From a virus: a DNA stretch of 38,013 nt. The stretch covers positions 1 to 38,013 of the IMG/VR virus record IMGVR_UViG_3300020596_000062; one strand, written 5' to 3'. Positions 1 through 6,098 of this stretch are shown piece by piece. The notes under the pieces are model-generated. The model had not been told where the DNA came from. It was given only the letters and a program-made list of their open reading frames with translations, and searched no databases. How positions within the stretch are numbered: position 1 is the first letter of the stretch; the number at the start of each line of letters is the position of its first letter. Both the position numbers and the translations under genes were made by a program.

Positions 1-127
1 GCCGTCGACCCCCCGTATGGTATAAGATGGGCTAATGCTAATGCGCCCCACCCTTGTCTGCCGGTCATTACCGCCTCCTCGGCGGTCACATGTACAAAGT
101 CGTAGTCAAAGGTAAGCCAGTCGCTAA
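1..127. repeat. Left copy of the 127-bp exact terminal overlap
   Basis: Bases 1-127 are identical to 37887-38013. The repeat carries the short leader and first codons of the RusA gene, so the gene is continuous across the junction. Exactly 127 bases is the largest k-mer commonly used by de Bruijn assemblers, so this most simply shows a circular contig of 37,886 bp. Confidence 0.95.
70..86 (+). promoter_or_regulatory. Hairpin immediately upstream of the rusA start
   Basis: ACCGCC (70-75) and GGCGGT (81-86) form a perfect six-pair stem around a five-base loop, ending three bases before the ATG at 90. No other Shine-Dalgarno-like sequence lies there, so the stem could limit initiation. If translation starts at the TTG at 54 instead, it is simply coding sequence. 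Confidence 0.35.
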
Positions 128-449
128 GCAGCGCCCTAGGCTCGTAGGGACTCGCGTCTATACACCCAAGGAAACACATGACTACGAGGCGCTGGTGCGT
201 ACAGCGGCCCGTAGAGCGGGCGTCAAGGCCATTGTTGGCTCAGTCTCTCTCAGCGTGAGCTTCTACATGCCGACGAAACACCATGTCGACGTTGATAACC
301 TACTGAAGTCTGTGATGGATGGCCTGAATGGGGTTGCCTACGAAGATGATACCCAAGTGGTGCATGTCCAAGCCTGGAAAAGCTACGACAAAGACCAACC
401 CCGTTGTTCAATTTTCATCCAAGCGACCTCTGACCCCTCGGAGAGCTAA
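90..449 (+). CDS. rusA: RusA-family Holliday junction resolvase
   Basis: This 119-residue protein matches RusA in length and motifs. It opens with a beta strand and the basic loop KPVAKQRPR (about 9-17). It then has the acidic signature DVDNLLKSVMDGLNG (about 67-81) and a following EDDTQV. The aspartates near 67, 69 and 87 and the lysine near 73 correspond to the RusA metal-binding and catalytic residues. RusA enzymes are dimers that cut Holliday junctions symmetrically, and phages use them to clear branched DNA before packaging. ATG at 90 is preferred over TTG at 54 because family members start just before the first strand. The stop overlaps the next start (TAATG), which implies coupled translation. 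It fits functionally with the ERF annealase, exonuclease and SSB encoded elsewhere in this genome. Confidence 0.93.
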   Translation: MYKVVVKGKPVAKQRPRLVGTRVYTPKETHDYEALVRTAARRAGVKAIVGSVSLSVSFYMPTKHHVDVDNLLKSVMDGLNGVAYEDDTQVVHVQAWKSYDKDQPRCSIFIQATSDPSES

Positions 450-841
450 TGCGCACCCTCGCCTATTACACGCATGAGGATCGCCGACACGCGGACATGC
501 AACGCGCTGAATGCACGTGGCAGGAAGTCACTGCCGGGCTGGCCGAATGGGCACATCTGTTCGAAGTCCCCCTAAAAGCGGTGGAACCGGTTGCGACCGG
601 CTTCAGTACCGCTTCTATCGAGTGCCAAATCAACTTGGACGTTGGGGATTTGAATTGGTTGACCGCCGCTCATGAAATGGCACACGTCATCGATTTTAAA
701 ATGTGCGGGCTGCTGGGGCGGCGTCAGTTCCCCGCCTACTGGCGAGCACATTCCACGAGACACGCGCTTATTGTAGAATTGCTGATCGCCCATTTGAAAT
801 CCGAACGTTGGCACCGGGGCGCACTTAGGAGTACAAAATGA
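449..841 (+). CDS. Putative zincin-like metalloprotease (HExxH protein)
   Basis: This 130-residue protein contains AAHEMAHVIDF around 73-83. That is an HExxH zinc-binding helix with the usual hydrophobic surroundings; a downstream HSTRH (about 101-105) or glutamate could provide a third ligand. The layout resembles small SprT-like or minigluzincin proteins found in phage genomes, but the family is not certain and the substrate is unknown. It overlaps rusA by one base (TAATG) and the next gene by four bases (ATGA), so it sits in a tightly coupled early or middle operon. No signal peptide is visible, so it should act in the cytoplasm. Confidence 0.75.
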   Translation: MRTLAYYTHEDRRHADMQRAECTWQEVTAGLAEWAHLFEVPLKAVEPVATGFSTASIECQINLDVGDLNWLTAAHEMAHVIDFKMCGLLGRRQFPAYWRAHSTRHALIVELLIAHLKSERWHRGALRSTK

Positions 842-1020
842 GCCGCGGCATACTACGTGTAGCATCTTCATCAGCAACCGAGGAAGAGGTCTGGCTGTTG
901 AGGCTGGAACAACAACATAGGGCCAAGAAACGATTGCAGTTGATTAAGACAATCGCCGTCATTGCCACACATGTCGGATGTCTGGTGTTGGGAACCCTCA
1001 TTGGCCATTTTGTGATATAA
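838..1020 (+). CDS. Small single-pass membrane protein
   Basis: This 60-residue protein has a charged, helical N-terminal half containing a run of basic residues (KKRLQLIK). The last roughly 22 residues (IAVIATHVGCLVLGTLIGHFVI) form one hydrophobic segment ending at the C-terminus. It is probably tail-anchored in the inner membrane with its N-terminus in the cytoplasm. It overlaps the upstream gene by ATGA. No family was recognised. Its stop codon falls inside the palindromic element that precedes the next gene. Confidence 0.7.
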   Translation: MSRGILRVASSSATEEEVWLLRLEQQHRAKKRLQLIKTIAVIATHVGCLVLGTLIGHFVI

Positions 1021-1027
1021 TTTTACA
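1011..1027 (+). promoter_or_regulatory. 17-bp palindromic element (TGTAA-N7-TTACA class), abutting a start codon
   Basis: TGTGATATAATTTTACA ends directly against the ATG at 1028. It contains a perfect TATAAT (1016-1021) whose expected transcription start is about the A of the ATG, so it could give a leaderless mRNA. It is the least symmetrical of the plausible copies of this class. Confidence 0.5.
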
Positions 1028-1402
1028 ATGTCTGATCAAGACGATTCCGTTACAACCCTCACACCTACCCGCTTCGATGGTCGCCAAAACCTGACGGCAT
1101 GGGAAAAGGGCAAGTCTGGCAACCCGTCAGGGCTTCCGAAGTGGAAGACGATGAACGCCACGGAATATGCCAAGACGTTGGAAACGAAAGCCGTGCGCGC
1201 GCTGGAAAAGATTCTGGAAAATGAAGACGAGAAATTCAAGGGGGGTGACATCGTTTCCGCCGCAAAGCTGATTATCGCGATCGCGAATTCAGACAAAAGC
1301 GTCCCGTCGGGTAAAGACGTTGACGGGCAGGTTATTAACCTGACTGAGCACAGCAACGATGATCTGCTGGCGCTCCTAAATAAAACCTCAAAATCCCAGT
1401 AG
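1028..1402 (+). CDS. DUF5681-like protein, probable small terminase subunit
   Basis: This 124-residue protein has the sequence W-E-KGKSGNPSGLPK (about 25-37), which is the GxSGNPxGRP-type motif of DUF5681. Phages often encode such proteins just before the large terminase. The central part is strongly helical and the C-terminus is hydrophilic. A DNA-recognising small terminase role is inferred from the motif and from its position about 1.8 kb upstream of the large terminase, with small genes between. A palindromic regulatory element lies directly against its ATG. No Shine-Dalgarno sequence is visible, in line with a leaderless start. Confidence 0.6.
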   Translation: MSDQDDSVTTLTPTRFDGRQNLTAWEKGKSGNPSGLPKWKTMNATEYAKTLETKAVRALEKILENEDEKFKGGDIVSAAKLIIAIANSDKSVPSGKDVDGQVINLTEHSNDDLLALLNKTSKSQ

Positions 1403-1464
1403 TACCTAGATCGATTTCACCCCAGTGGGTCGCGTTTTGGTGCGCGCTTGACCCCAAAGCAGCC

Positions 1465-1497
1465 TTGCGATTGATGCAACGTTTGCAAGCATCGCAA
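1465..1497. other. Imperfect inverted repeat in a 130-bp intergenic gap
   Basis: TTGCGAT (1465-1471) is mirrored by ATCGCAA (1491-1497), and a nested GATGC/GCATC pair lies inside. There is no T-run, so an intrinsic terminator is unlikely. An operator or transcript-end structure is possible. The rest of the gap 1403-1532 shows nothing clear. Confidence 0.3.
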
Positions 1498-1532
1498 TAT
1501 TTTCAACTGTTTCCTTTTGTGCAACAATTGGC

Positions 1533-1844
1533 ATGAATGCAGCAATACCCCTCTGCATGGAAACTTCGAACTTGCAGGCAGAACTTGAAGCACTCGAAGC
1601 GCGGCACGTTTACGGCGTTGCCCGCGTTATTGAGCTGCACCACGACGGTGACCATGCCAACCGCAACATCTACGCAATACACGTGGACCTACTGCAACAG
1701 CAAATCACAAACCTGAAACGGAGAATAAAATGCACAACAACGAAACAATCAAAACCTACTATTTTTTTGGCGGTACCTCAGAAGGCCCTGCAGATTTGTC
1801 AGCAATTGCGGAATGCACTGAAAGCGATGCGAAAACGATGGTAA
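1533..1844 (+). CDS. Hypothetical protein, long out-of-frame overlap with the next gene
   Basis: This 103-residue reading frame has a convincing first two thirds: an acidic-basic helical stretch (AELEALEARH), a histidine-rich segment and a Leu/Gln-rich helix, like a small coiled-coil phage protein. The last roughly 38 residues overlap, in another frame, the start of the gene at 1730, which has a good ribosome-binding site. The overlapping tail is atypical, being rich in Lys, Thr and Gln. A one-base shift near 1722 would end the protein at a TAA just before the downstream ATG. This is either a real long overlap or a recent or sequencing frameshift. No function is recognised. Confidence 0.5.
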   Translation: MNAAIPLCMETSNLQAELEALEARHVYGVARVIELHHDGDHANRNIYAIHVDLLQQQITNLKRRIKCTTTKQSKPTIFLAVPQKALQICQQLRNALKAMRKRW

Positions 1845-1957
1845 CGCTGAATTCGAGGATTCACAGTTACAGCGAAACGCCCCCCTGGTGGTTGACGCGC
1901 TTCGATGATCACACCGGTAAAATGATCACCTTTTTCGACACCTGTTCACACGCTTAG
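1730..1957 (+). CDS. Small hypothetical cytoplasmic protein
   Basis: This 75-residue protein is preceded by GGAG (1720-1723) at good spacing from its ATG. The sequence starts polar, has an aromatic patch (TYYFFGG), an acidic middle and a tryptophan pair (PPWWLTRFDD). No membrane segment, metal site or known family was recognised. It overlaps the previous frame by 115 bases, and its good ribosome-binding site makes it the more credible of the two in the overlap. Confidence 0.65.
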   Translation: MHNNETIKTYYFFGGTSEGPADLSAIAECTESDAKTMVTLNSRIHSYSETPPWWLTRFDDHTGKMITFFDTCSHA

Positions 1958-1967
1958 GAGAATACAA

Positions 1968-2216
1968 ATGGAAACTTTCCACTGCGAAGCATGCAAAAAC
2001 GATTTTGCTTTAAATGGAGACATTGACTACCACGAATGTCGTGAGTCGGGAGAGGTACATTGCATCCCCTGCTACGACGCGCTACGTGCCGAAGCCATGG
2101 CCGACGCGCTGGGCGGTTACGTTCGTGCTCCGACTCCAGCGGACCACGACGTACGTTGCAGGTTGTGTGGCGATCACGGCCACGGAACGAATGCCCACCC
2201 CTGGATGTTGCAATGA
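1968..2216 (+). CDS. Small zinc-ribbon-like protein
   Basis: This 82-residue protein has three CxxC pairs: CEAC (about 6-9), CIPC (about 32-35) and CRLC (about 64-67), followed by HGHGTNAH. The pairs could bind one or two zinc ions. A strong ribosome-binding site (AGGAG) lies upstream of the ATG. Its stop overlaps the next start (ATGA). Small zinc-binding proteins of this kind are common in phage early regions; whether this one binds nucleic acid or protein cannot be said from the sequence. Confidence 0.75.
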   Translation: METFHCEACKNDFALNGDIDYHECRESGEVHCIPCYDALRAEAMADALGGYVRAPTPADHDVRCRLCGDHGHGTNAHPWMLQ

Positions 2217-2569
2217 CCGCCAGCGTTCACGACAAGGTTTTTCCAAGGCCGTACGACGACAACGACCTGCTACTGGCGGAGTTGGACAAAACTGATTTGT
2301 GTCATCAGTTTTCGGTTGGTGACACGGTTCGGTTGACAAGCAAGTTCCTCAAAAACACGGGACAACGCCGAGGCGGCGAGGGGTGTTCGACGTGGACGGT
2401 TTTGGGATTTAATCGTATTAGCGGTTGGGTTATCGTCAATGAGGAAGTGATTGAAGACTACTACCCAACGCCCGAAGAGCTTGCAGTGGACCCCACGCTG
2501 AAATTCCGCCGAATTGCGGCTGTTCATCTTTACCGCGTGGGAACTCAGACATCACGCAATAGTCCATAA
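2213..2569 (+). CDS. Hypothetical protein with an SH3-like beta core
   Basis: The protein has 118 residues from the ATG at 2213, chosen because it overlaps the previous stop as ATGA. The segment FSVGDTVRLTSKFLKNTG followed by WTVLGF and GWVIVNEE resembles small beta-barrel proteins that tile phage early operons, with the pattern GDxVRL...WxV. No catalytic motif is visible. The C-terminal 20 residues are basic and polar. Function is unknown. Confidence 0.65.
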   Translation: MTASVHDKVFPRPYDDNDLLLAELDKTDLCHQFSVGDTVRLTSKFLKNTGQRRGGEGCSTWTVLGFNRISGWVIVNEEVIEDYYPTPEELAVDPTLKFRRIAAVHLYRVGTQTSRNSP

Positions 2570-2570
2570 A

Positions 2571-2897
2571 ATGAAAACTCCATTACCTCCCGACGTGCTT
2601 GCCGACGCACTTCAAGCCCGCGTGCATCTCACCAGCGGTCGATTACTGGCATCCAAATCCATTAACCCGACAGGACAAACACAAATGAAAAAACCAATCT
2701 CAGAGTTGAAACGCTTAATTACTAATGATGAATTACTAAATGCTATGATTGTTGGGGGCATAGACTTTTCCACCTACGATCTTCCTTTCCAAACCAGACA
2801 GGATTTTTCTCGGTTGGCGCAACGGCTCGAAGCGTGTGGCGAGTTACTTGCTGAACTGGTGGATGAGCTGATGCAACCTGAGGTCACAAATGAATAG
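2571..2897 (+). CDS. Hypothetical helical protein
   Basis: The protein has 108 residues from the ATG at 2571, immediately after the preceding stop. An alternative ATG at 2685, behind the sequence AGGAC, would give 70 residues starting MKKPISELKR. The C-terminal half is helical and acidic (LAQRLEACGELLAELVDELMQ). No domain was recognised. It overlaps the next gene by eight bases. Confidence 0.6.
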   Translation: MKTPLPPDVLADALQARVHLTSGRLLASKSINPTGQTQMKKPISELKRLITNDELLNAMIVGGIDFSTYDLPFQTRQDFSRLAQRLEACGELLAELVDELMQPEVTNE

Positions 2898-3114
2898 CCA
2901 CCCATTATTACACCTACGCGCGCTTGTGGATGCGTTCTTTGGGAACACAGCTCAGACGGCGCTTTGGCTGCGAACACCGAACCCCCATTTTGGCGGGTTG
3001 TCTCCCAATGCCTTAATTTTGAGCGGGCGCACACATGTCGTCATTTCTTTTATGAACGCGTCTTTGGATCAAGGTGGCCCGCAATGGCGCAAGCGGGAAA
3101 AACTAGCCAACTAG
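2890..3114 (+). CDS. DUF2384 (MbcA/ParS/Xre antitoxin C-domain)-like protein
   Basis: This 74-residue protein contains the order A-x-x-WLRTPNPHFGG-x-SPNALI-x-SGR-x(4)-V, about residues 23-52. This is the hallmark of the DUF2384 or 'antitoxin Xre/MbcA/ParS toxin-binding' domain. There is no separate helix-turn-helix domain and no RES-type toxin gene next to it, so the domain stands alone, as in many phages. It might bind and neutralise a host toxin, or have another protein-binding role; both are inference. It is the last gene before the large terminase promoter region. Confidence 0.7.
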   Translation: MNSHPLLHLRALVDAFFGNTAQTALWLRTPNPHFGGLSPNALILSGRTHVVISFMNASLDQGGPQWRKREKLAN

Positions 3115-3121
3115 AGTAATA

Positions 3122-3138
3122 TGTAAATTAATGTTACA
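3122..3138 (+). promoter_or_regulatory. 17-bp palindromic element upstream of the large terminase
   Basis: TGTAAATTAATGTTACA is a perfect five-base-arm palindrome (TGTAA/TTACA, seven-base spacer). It ends 11 bases before the TTG start of the terminase and is followed by AT, giving a TACAAT that could serve as a -10 hexamer. Confidence 0.65.
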
Positions 3139-3149
3139 ATCAGCTTGTT

Positions 3150-4634
3150 TTGACCAAGAAATCCGGTGCAGACAAGCAAGTGCGAGACGCGCTGTGGAAA
3201 CGCGGCGACTTGCGTTGGAAGCTAGATGTGAATCAGCTGGAAATCTACAATACCACTCTAGCCAGTCTGAGAAAGCGGTGGGTGTGGAACTGTAGCAGAC
3301 GCATGGGTAAGTCGTACCTGCTATGTGTTATCGCTTGTGAAGTGGCGATCAAGAACCCGGGGTCACGCGTTAATTATGCAGCCCCCACGGCGACAATGGC
3401 CAAAGAGCTTTTGGCCGACCTGATGGAAGCAATCATCGACGATGCGCCGCCCGAATGTAAGCCTAAGTTTGACACGCGCACAGGTCATTGGCAGTTCCCA
3501 AACAAGGCCACCATCGTGATGAAAGGCTGCGAAGACAAAAAAAAGGCTAATCGCTTGCGCGGGCCAGCGGCGATCATGAACATCGTGGACGAGGCCGGCT
3601 TCATACCTGTGCTACATTACGTGTTGGGTTCGGTTTTGAATCCGCAGTTGCTGACAACGGGCGGGCGCACAATTATTGCGTCCACTCCCCCCATGTCGCT
3701 AGCGCACGATTTTAAAACACTGGCCGACTCTGCAATTGCGTCAGGCACCTACATTACACGCACGCTGTATGACAACCCGCGACTAACCAAAGATGCCGTC
3801 GAGGCGTACATCGCTGACGATGCGTCGATGTACAATTTATTGCCGGAACAGTTCATCCAAACCACGACATTCCGACGGGAATTTTTGGCCGAATTTTGCC
3901 AAGACGAACACCGCAGCGTAATCCCCGAGTGGTTGAAATACGGGCACGCCGCAATCAAAGAAGTTTCCGCCGGTCGGTTCTCCCAGCTTTATGTCGGAAT
4001 GGACTTCGGTATGCGCGACGGTGACGCTGCTGTGTTTGCCCACTACGACGCCCAGAACGGGCACGTATGCGTCGAGGGTGAGCTACATTTACGCGGCCAG
4101 ACCACGGGCACGTTTGCGTCACAAATAAAATCGACCGAATTCGAAATCTGGAAGAGTCGCTCGGTGCACCGACGCGTGGGTGACGCGGCCAACCCCAAAG
4201 ATATTCTAAACCTCACGGCCGAGTACGGTGTCGCGGTTACTCCTACGCGCAAAGATGACAAGCGGACACAGGTGAACCGCGTACGCCAACTGCTCACTCA
4301 AGGATTTCTGTTTATCCACCCGCGCTGCAAGCTGTTGTTGAACCAAATGCGTGACACCGTCTGGAAAGAAGACTTCACGACGTACGAACGGGACAAACAC
4401 GGCCACGGCGATTTGCTGGATGCGCTGGTTTATCTATGTAGGAATATTGACTACACCGCGCGCCAGGTTCCCGCGGAATTCTACAAAAGCGACACCGGTG
4501 AAATGGTTAAGTTGAATTCTGCTAACCAGGTGCGTTTGGACGCGGCACCCAATATGTCCAAAAGCGTTACTGAAATCGCACGGGCCTTTGGCGTCGACGC
4601 CGCCAAAAAGAAGAAGCCACTATCCTACATGTAA
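3150..4634 (+). CDS. terL: Large terminase subunit (packaging ATPase and nuclease)
   Basis: This 494-residue protein powers DNA translocation into the prohead and cuts the concatemer. It has a variant Walker A SRRMGKS (about 49-55) and a Walker B IMNIVDEAG (about 142-150, with D147 and E148). A coupling motif STP lies near 179. The RNase H-like nuclease begins at YVGMDFGMRDGD (about 281-292, D285 catalytic), and a second acidic cluster HGDLLDAL is near 420. The start is TTG at 3150, giving MTKKSG; no stronger start or ribosome-binding site lies nearby. The leader is unusually short, and a palindromic element sits just upstream. The stop codon lies inside the next copy of that element. Confidence 0.95.
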   Translation: MTKKSGADKQVRDALWKRGDLRWKLDVNQLEIYNTTLASLRKRWVWNCSRRMGKSYLLCVIACEVAIKNPGSRVNYAAPTATMAKELLADLMEAIIDDAPPECKPKFDTRTGHWQFPNKATIVMKGCEDKKKANRLRGPAAIMNIVDEAGFIPVLHYVLGSVLNPQLLTTGGRTIIASTPPMSLAHDFKTLADSAIASGTYITRTLYDNPRLTKDAVEAYIADDASMYNLLPEQFIQTTTFRREFLAEFCQDEHRSVIPEWLKYGHAAIKEVSAGRFSQLYVGMDFGMRDGDAAVFAHYDAQNGHVCVEGELHLRGQTTGTFASQIKSTEFEIWKSRSVHRRVGDAANPKDILNLTAEYGVAVTPTRKDDKRTQVNRVRQLLTQGFLFIHPRCKLLLNQMRDTVWKEDFTTYERDKHGHGDLLDALVYLCRNIDYTARQVPAEFYKSDTGEMVKLNSANQVRLDAAPNMSKSVTEIARAFGVDAAKKKKPLSYM

Positions 4635-4646
4635 AATAACATTACA
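4630..4646 (+). promoter_or_regulatory. 17-bp palindromic element at the end of terL
   Basis: TGTAAAATAACATTACA overlaps the terL stop (4632-4634) and precedes the ATG at 4665 by 18 bases. It differs by one base from the copy before the portal gene. Confidence 0.65.
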
Positions 4647-4664
4647 TTCATGTACACTGAGTGA

Positions 4665-4973
4665 ATGAATTACAACGGAATGACGTACAGCGCGGCGCGC
4701 CGAATGTTGGCCAATTCGATGGGCGCGGCATACAGCCTTAGGCGACTGCCGAAAAACCTCGGTTTCATCGTTACGCACGCGGGTTCTGAATACTGCCGGG
4801 GTTCAACGATGTCCGAAGCCATCTACATTGCCAACGCGGGAATGGCACGCCAGCTACGCACCAAACTACAGGAAATTAAAGCCGCCGCCGAAGCCGAAGA
4901 AATCCGGTTGACGGAAGAAGAAACTAAAGCGCTGAACGAAACCGACAAAGAATTGGCCGAGCGTTCGGAATGA
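4665..4973 (+). CDS. Hypothetical protein with a C-terminal coiled coil
   Basis: This 102-residue protein has a basic N-terminal domain (AARRMLANSMGAAYSLRRL) and an acidic heptad-like C-terminus (LQEIKAAAEAEEIRLTEEE). It overlaps the next gene by ATGA. Its own palindromic element places it under the same control as the packaging and virion genes. No family was recognised; a small virion or packaging accessory protein is possible. Confidence 0.65.
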   Translation: MNYNGMTYSAARRMLANSMGAAYSLRRLPKNLGFIVTHAGSEYCRGSTMSEAIYIANAGMARQLRTKLQEIKAAAEAEEIRLTEEETKALNETDKELAERSE

Positions 4974-5182
4974 ACAATGACACGTATGACAAGGCACTTC
5001 GTGCAGAGGCGACCGTCGACATTTACGAAACCGCGCGCGGCAACAACGTCGTTTTGCGCAAAGCACTCCTTAGCATTTTCGACCTGTGCCAAGACGACCG
5101 AATTCCCGCTTCACACATTCCCGACATGGTTAGCAGTCTCGTAGAGGACGCGCTGATTGCCGTGGACCCGAGAACACCATGA
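4970..5182 (+). CDS. Small hypothetical protein
   Basis: This 70-residue acidic protein is predicted to be helical (LRKALLSIFDLCQDDR, VSSLVEDALIAVD). It overlaps both neighbours by ATGA and so is translationally coupled between the previous gene and the ClpP-like protease. Function is unknown. Confidence 0.65.
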   Translation: MNNDTYDKALRAEATVDIYETARGNNVVLRKALLSIFDLCQDDRIPASHIPDMVSSLVEDALIAVDPRTP

Positions 5183-5823
5183 AACTTCTGGCTGCCCTGT
5201 CTGTGTTGTTAATTCCGTGTTGCGCCGCAAGCTCCGCCCACCGCGTTAAAGTTGCGCACGCGGGGATGATTAGAATCGGCGACGTCGAACCGGAAACGCT
5301 GGCGGGCGTTCAAGAATTGTTTGACATGCGCGTGCGCGCAGGTGACCGCAACATCCTGTTTCGAATCGACTCGTTTGGTGGCAGCATTTTTGACGGTTTG
5401 GATTTCATGCAACACGTCGAAGACGCCAAAAAACGAAACAACATTACGGTAACGTGTGTCGTTGACACCCACGCGATGTCCATGGGTTTTGTGTTCCTGC
5501 AAGACTTCTGTGACACACGGCTAATGACCAAGCGTTCTGTTTTGCTTGCTCATAACGGGTCAGCCAGAGCTGCAGGCACCTCCGAGGAAATGAAGAGAAC
5601 AGCAAAATTTTTGGAAGAAATCAGCAACGCGTTGTCAGAAGTTTGCGCCGCGCGGTTGAACATCTCAGTGGCTGAATACAAAGCAAAAATCCAACACGCG
5701 GATTGGGTGTTTGGTTGGGAAGAAGCGTTAGCAGTTGGCGCCGTTGACGGCGTCGTGAACGTTTCGGATTTGCCACCGGATTTTTCATTAACTCCGACCG
5801 GACTTTTCGGCTCACTTTTCTAA
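5179..5823 (+). CDS. ClpP-like serine protease with an N-terminal signal peptide
   Basis: This 214-residue protein has the ClpP/crotonase-fold signature. IDSFGGSIFDGLDF (about 63-76) matches the InSpGGsv-aG strand. VDTHAMSMG supplies the nucleophile S101, LLAHNGS supplies H125, and HADWVFG near 175 supplies the aspartate, so the triad looks intact. Phage relatives usually process capsid proteins and lie between portal and capsid genes. Here the gene lies before the attachment site, far from the capsid gene. It also starts MKLLAALSVLLIPCCAA, a clear signal peptide with a possible lipobox (IPCC). Export to the periplasm or envelope is therefore predicted, which does not fit a simple prohead protease. 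It overlaps the upstream gene by ATGA. Confidence 0.8.
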   Translation: MKLLAALSVLLIPCCAASSAHRVKVAHAGMIRIGDVEPETLAGVQELFDMRVRAGDRNILFRIDSFGGSIFDGLDFMQHVEDAKKRNNITVTCVVDTHAMSMGFVFLQDFCDTRLMTKRSVLLAHNGSARAAGTSEEMKRTAKFLEEISNALSEVCAARLNISVAEYKAKIQHADWVFGWEEALAVGAVDGVVNVSDLPPDFSLTPTGLFGSLF

Positions 5824-5831
5824 CGCCCACA

Positions 5832-5875
5832 GTCCCCCACTTGGTCCCCCACTTTTACGAAAAAGTCCCCCACTT
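5832..5875 (+). repeat. Left-arm repeats of attP (probable integrase arm sites)
   Basis: GTCCCCCACTT occurs at 5832-5842, 5844-5854 and 5865-5875. The same element recurs to the right of the tRNA match and inside the integrase gene. Clustered direct repeats flanking a tRNA-derived core are the usual layout of arm-type sites bound by the integrase N-terminal domain. Confidence 0.7.
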
Positions 5876-5925
5876 GTGCTTTTTCCGCTTACTTGTAGGG
5901 TTGACTCTAGAGGGAGAATTAATTT

Positions 5926-5987
5926 GATGTAGGGTGCGGCCGAGCTTCCCAAGCTCAGGGTCACGAGTTCGAGCCTCGTCTACCGCT
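5926..5987 (+). other. attP: attP core: 3' part of a tRNA-Gly(CCC) gene
   Basis: The stretch reads like the last three quarters of a tRNA. It has the end of a D-loop, then an anticodon arm GAGC-TTCCCAA-GCTC (loop 5946-5952, anticodon CCC). A T-arm ACGAG-TTCGAGC-CTCGT (5963-5979) follows, then the acceptor strand CTACCGC (5980-5986) and a T discriminator. No matching 5' acceptor (GCGGTAG) lies upstream, so it is not a functional tRNA gene here. Phages that integrate into tRNA genes carry exactly such a 3' fragment to restore the gene. Its position just before the integrase supports attP. The exact crossover cannot be defined without the host sequence. Confidence 0.8.
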
Positions 5988-6005
5988 TAATAAATTCAGG
6001 AGTTT

Positions 6006-6026
6006 ACCGCAGGACGTTGCGGTTTT
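6006..6026 (+). terminator. Short hairpin with a T-run behind the tRNA match
   Basis: ACCGCA (6006-6011), a six-base loop and TGCGGT (6018-6023) are followed by TTT. It could be a weak intrinsic terminator that after integration lies behind the restored tRNA-Gly gene, and it may reduce read-through into the integrase. Confidence 0.5.
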
Positions 6027-6045
6027 CCCCGCGAAATCCTAAAAA

Positions 6046-6065
6046 GTCCCCCACAATCCCCCACT
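6046..6065 (+). repeat. Right-arm repeats of attP
   Basis: GTCCCCCAC (6046-6054) and TCCCCCACT (6057-6065) repeat the left-arm element. Two further copies, at 6313-6321 and 6324-6333, lie inside the integrase coding sequence, where they encode part of a proline-rich linker. Confidence 0.65.
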
Positions 6066-6098
6066 CGTTTGGAGACTACTGGGGGACCGGGGGAAATT

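Noticed and set aside
5926-5987. A functional phage tRNA-Gly gene
   Set aside because: The 5' acceptor strand and most of the D-arm are missing; it is explained better as the attP identity block.
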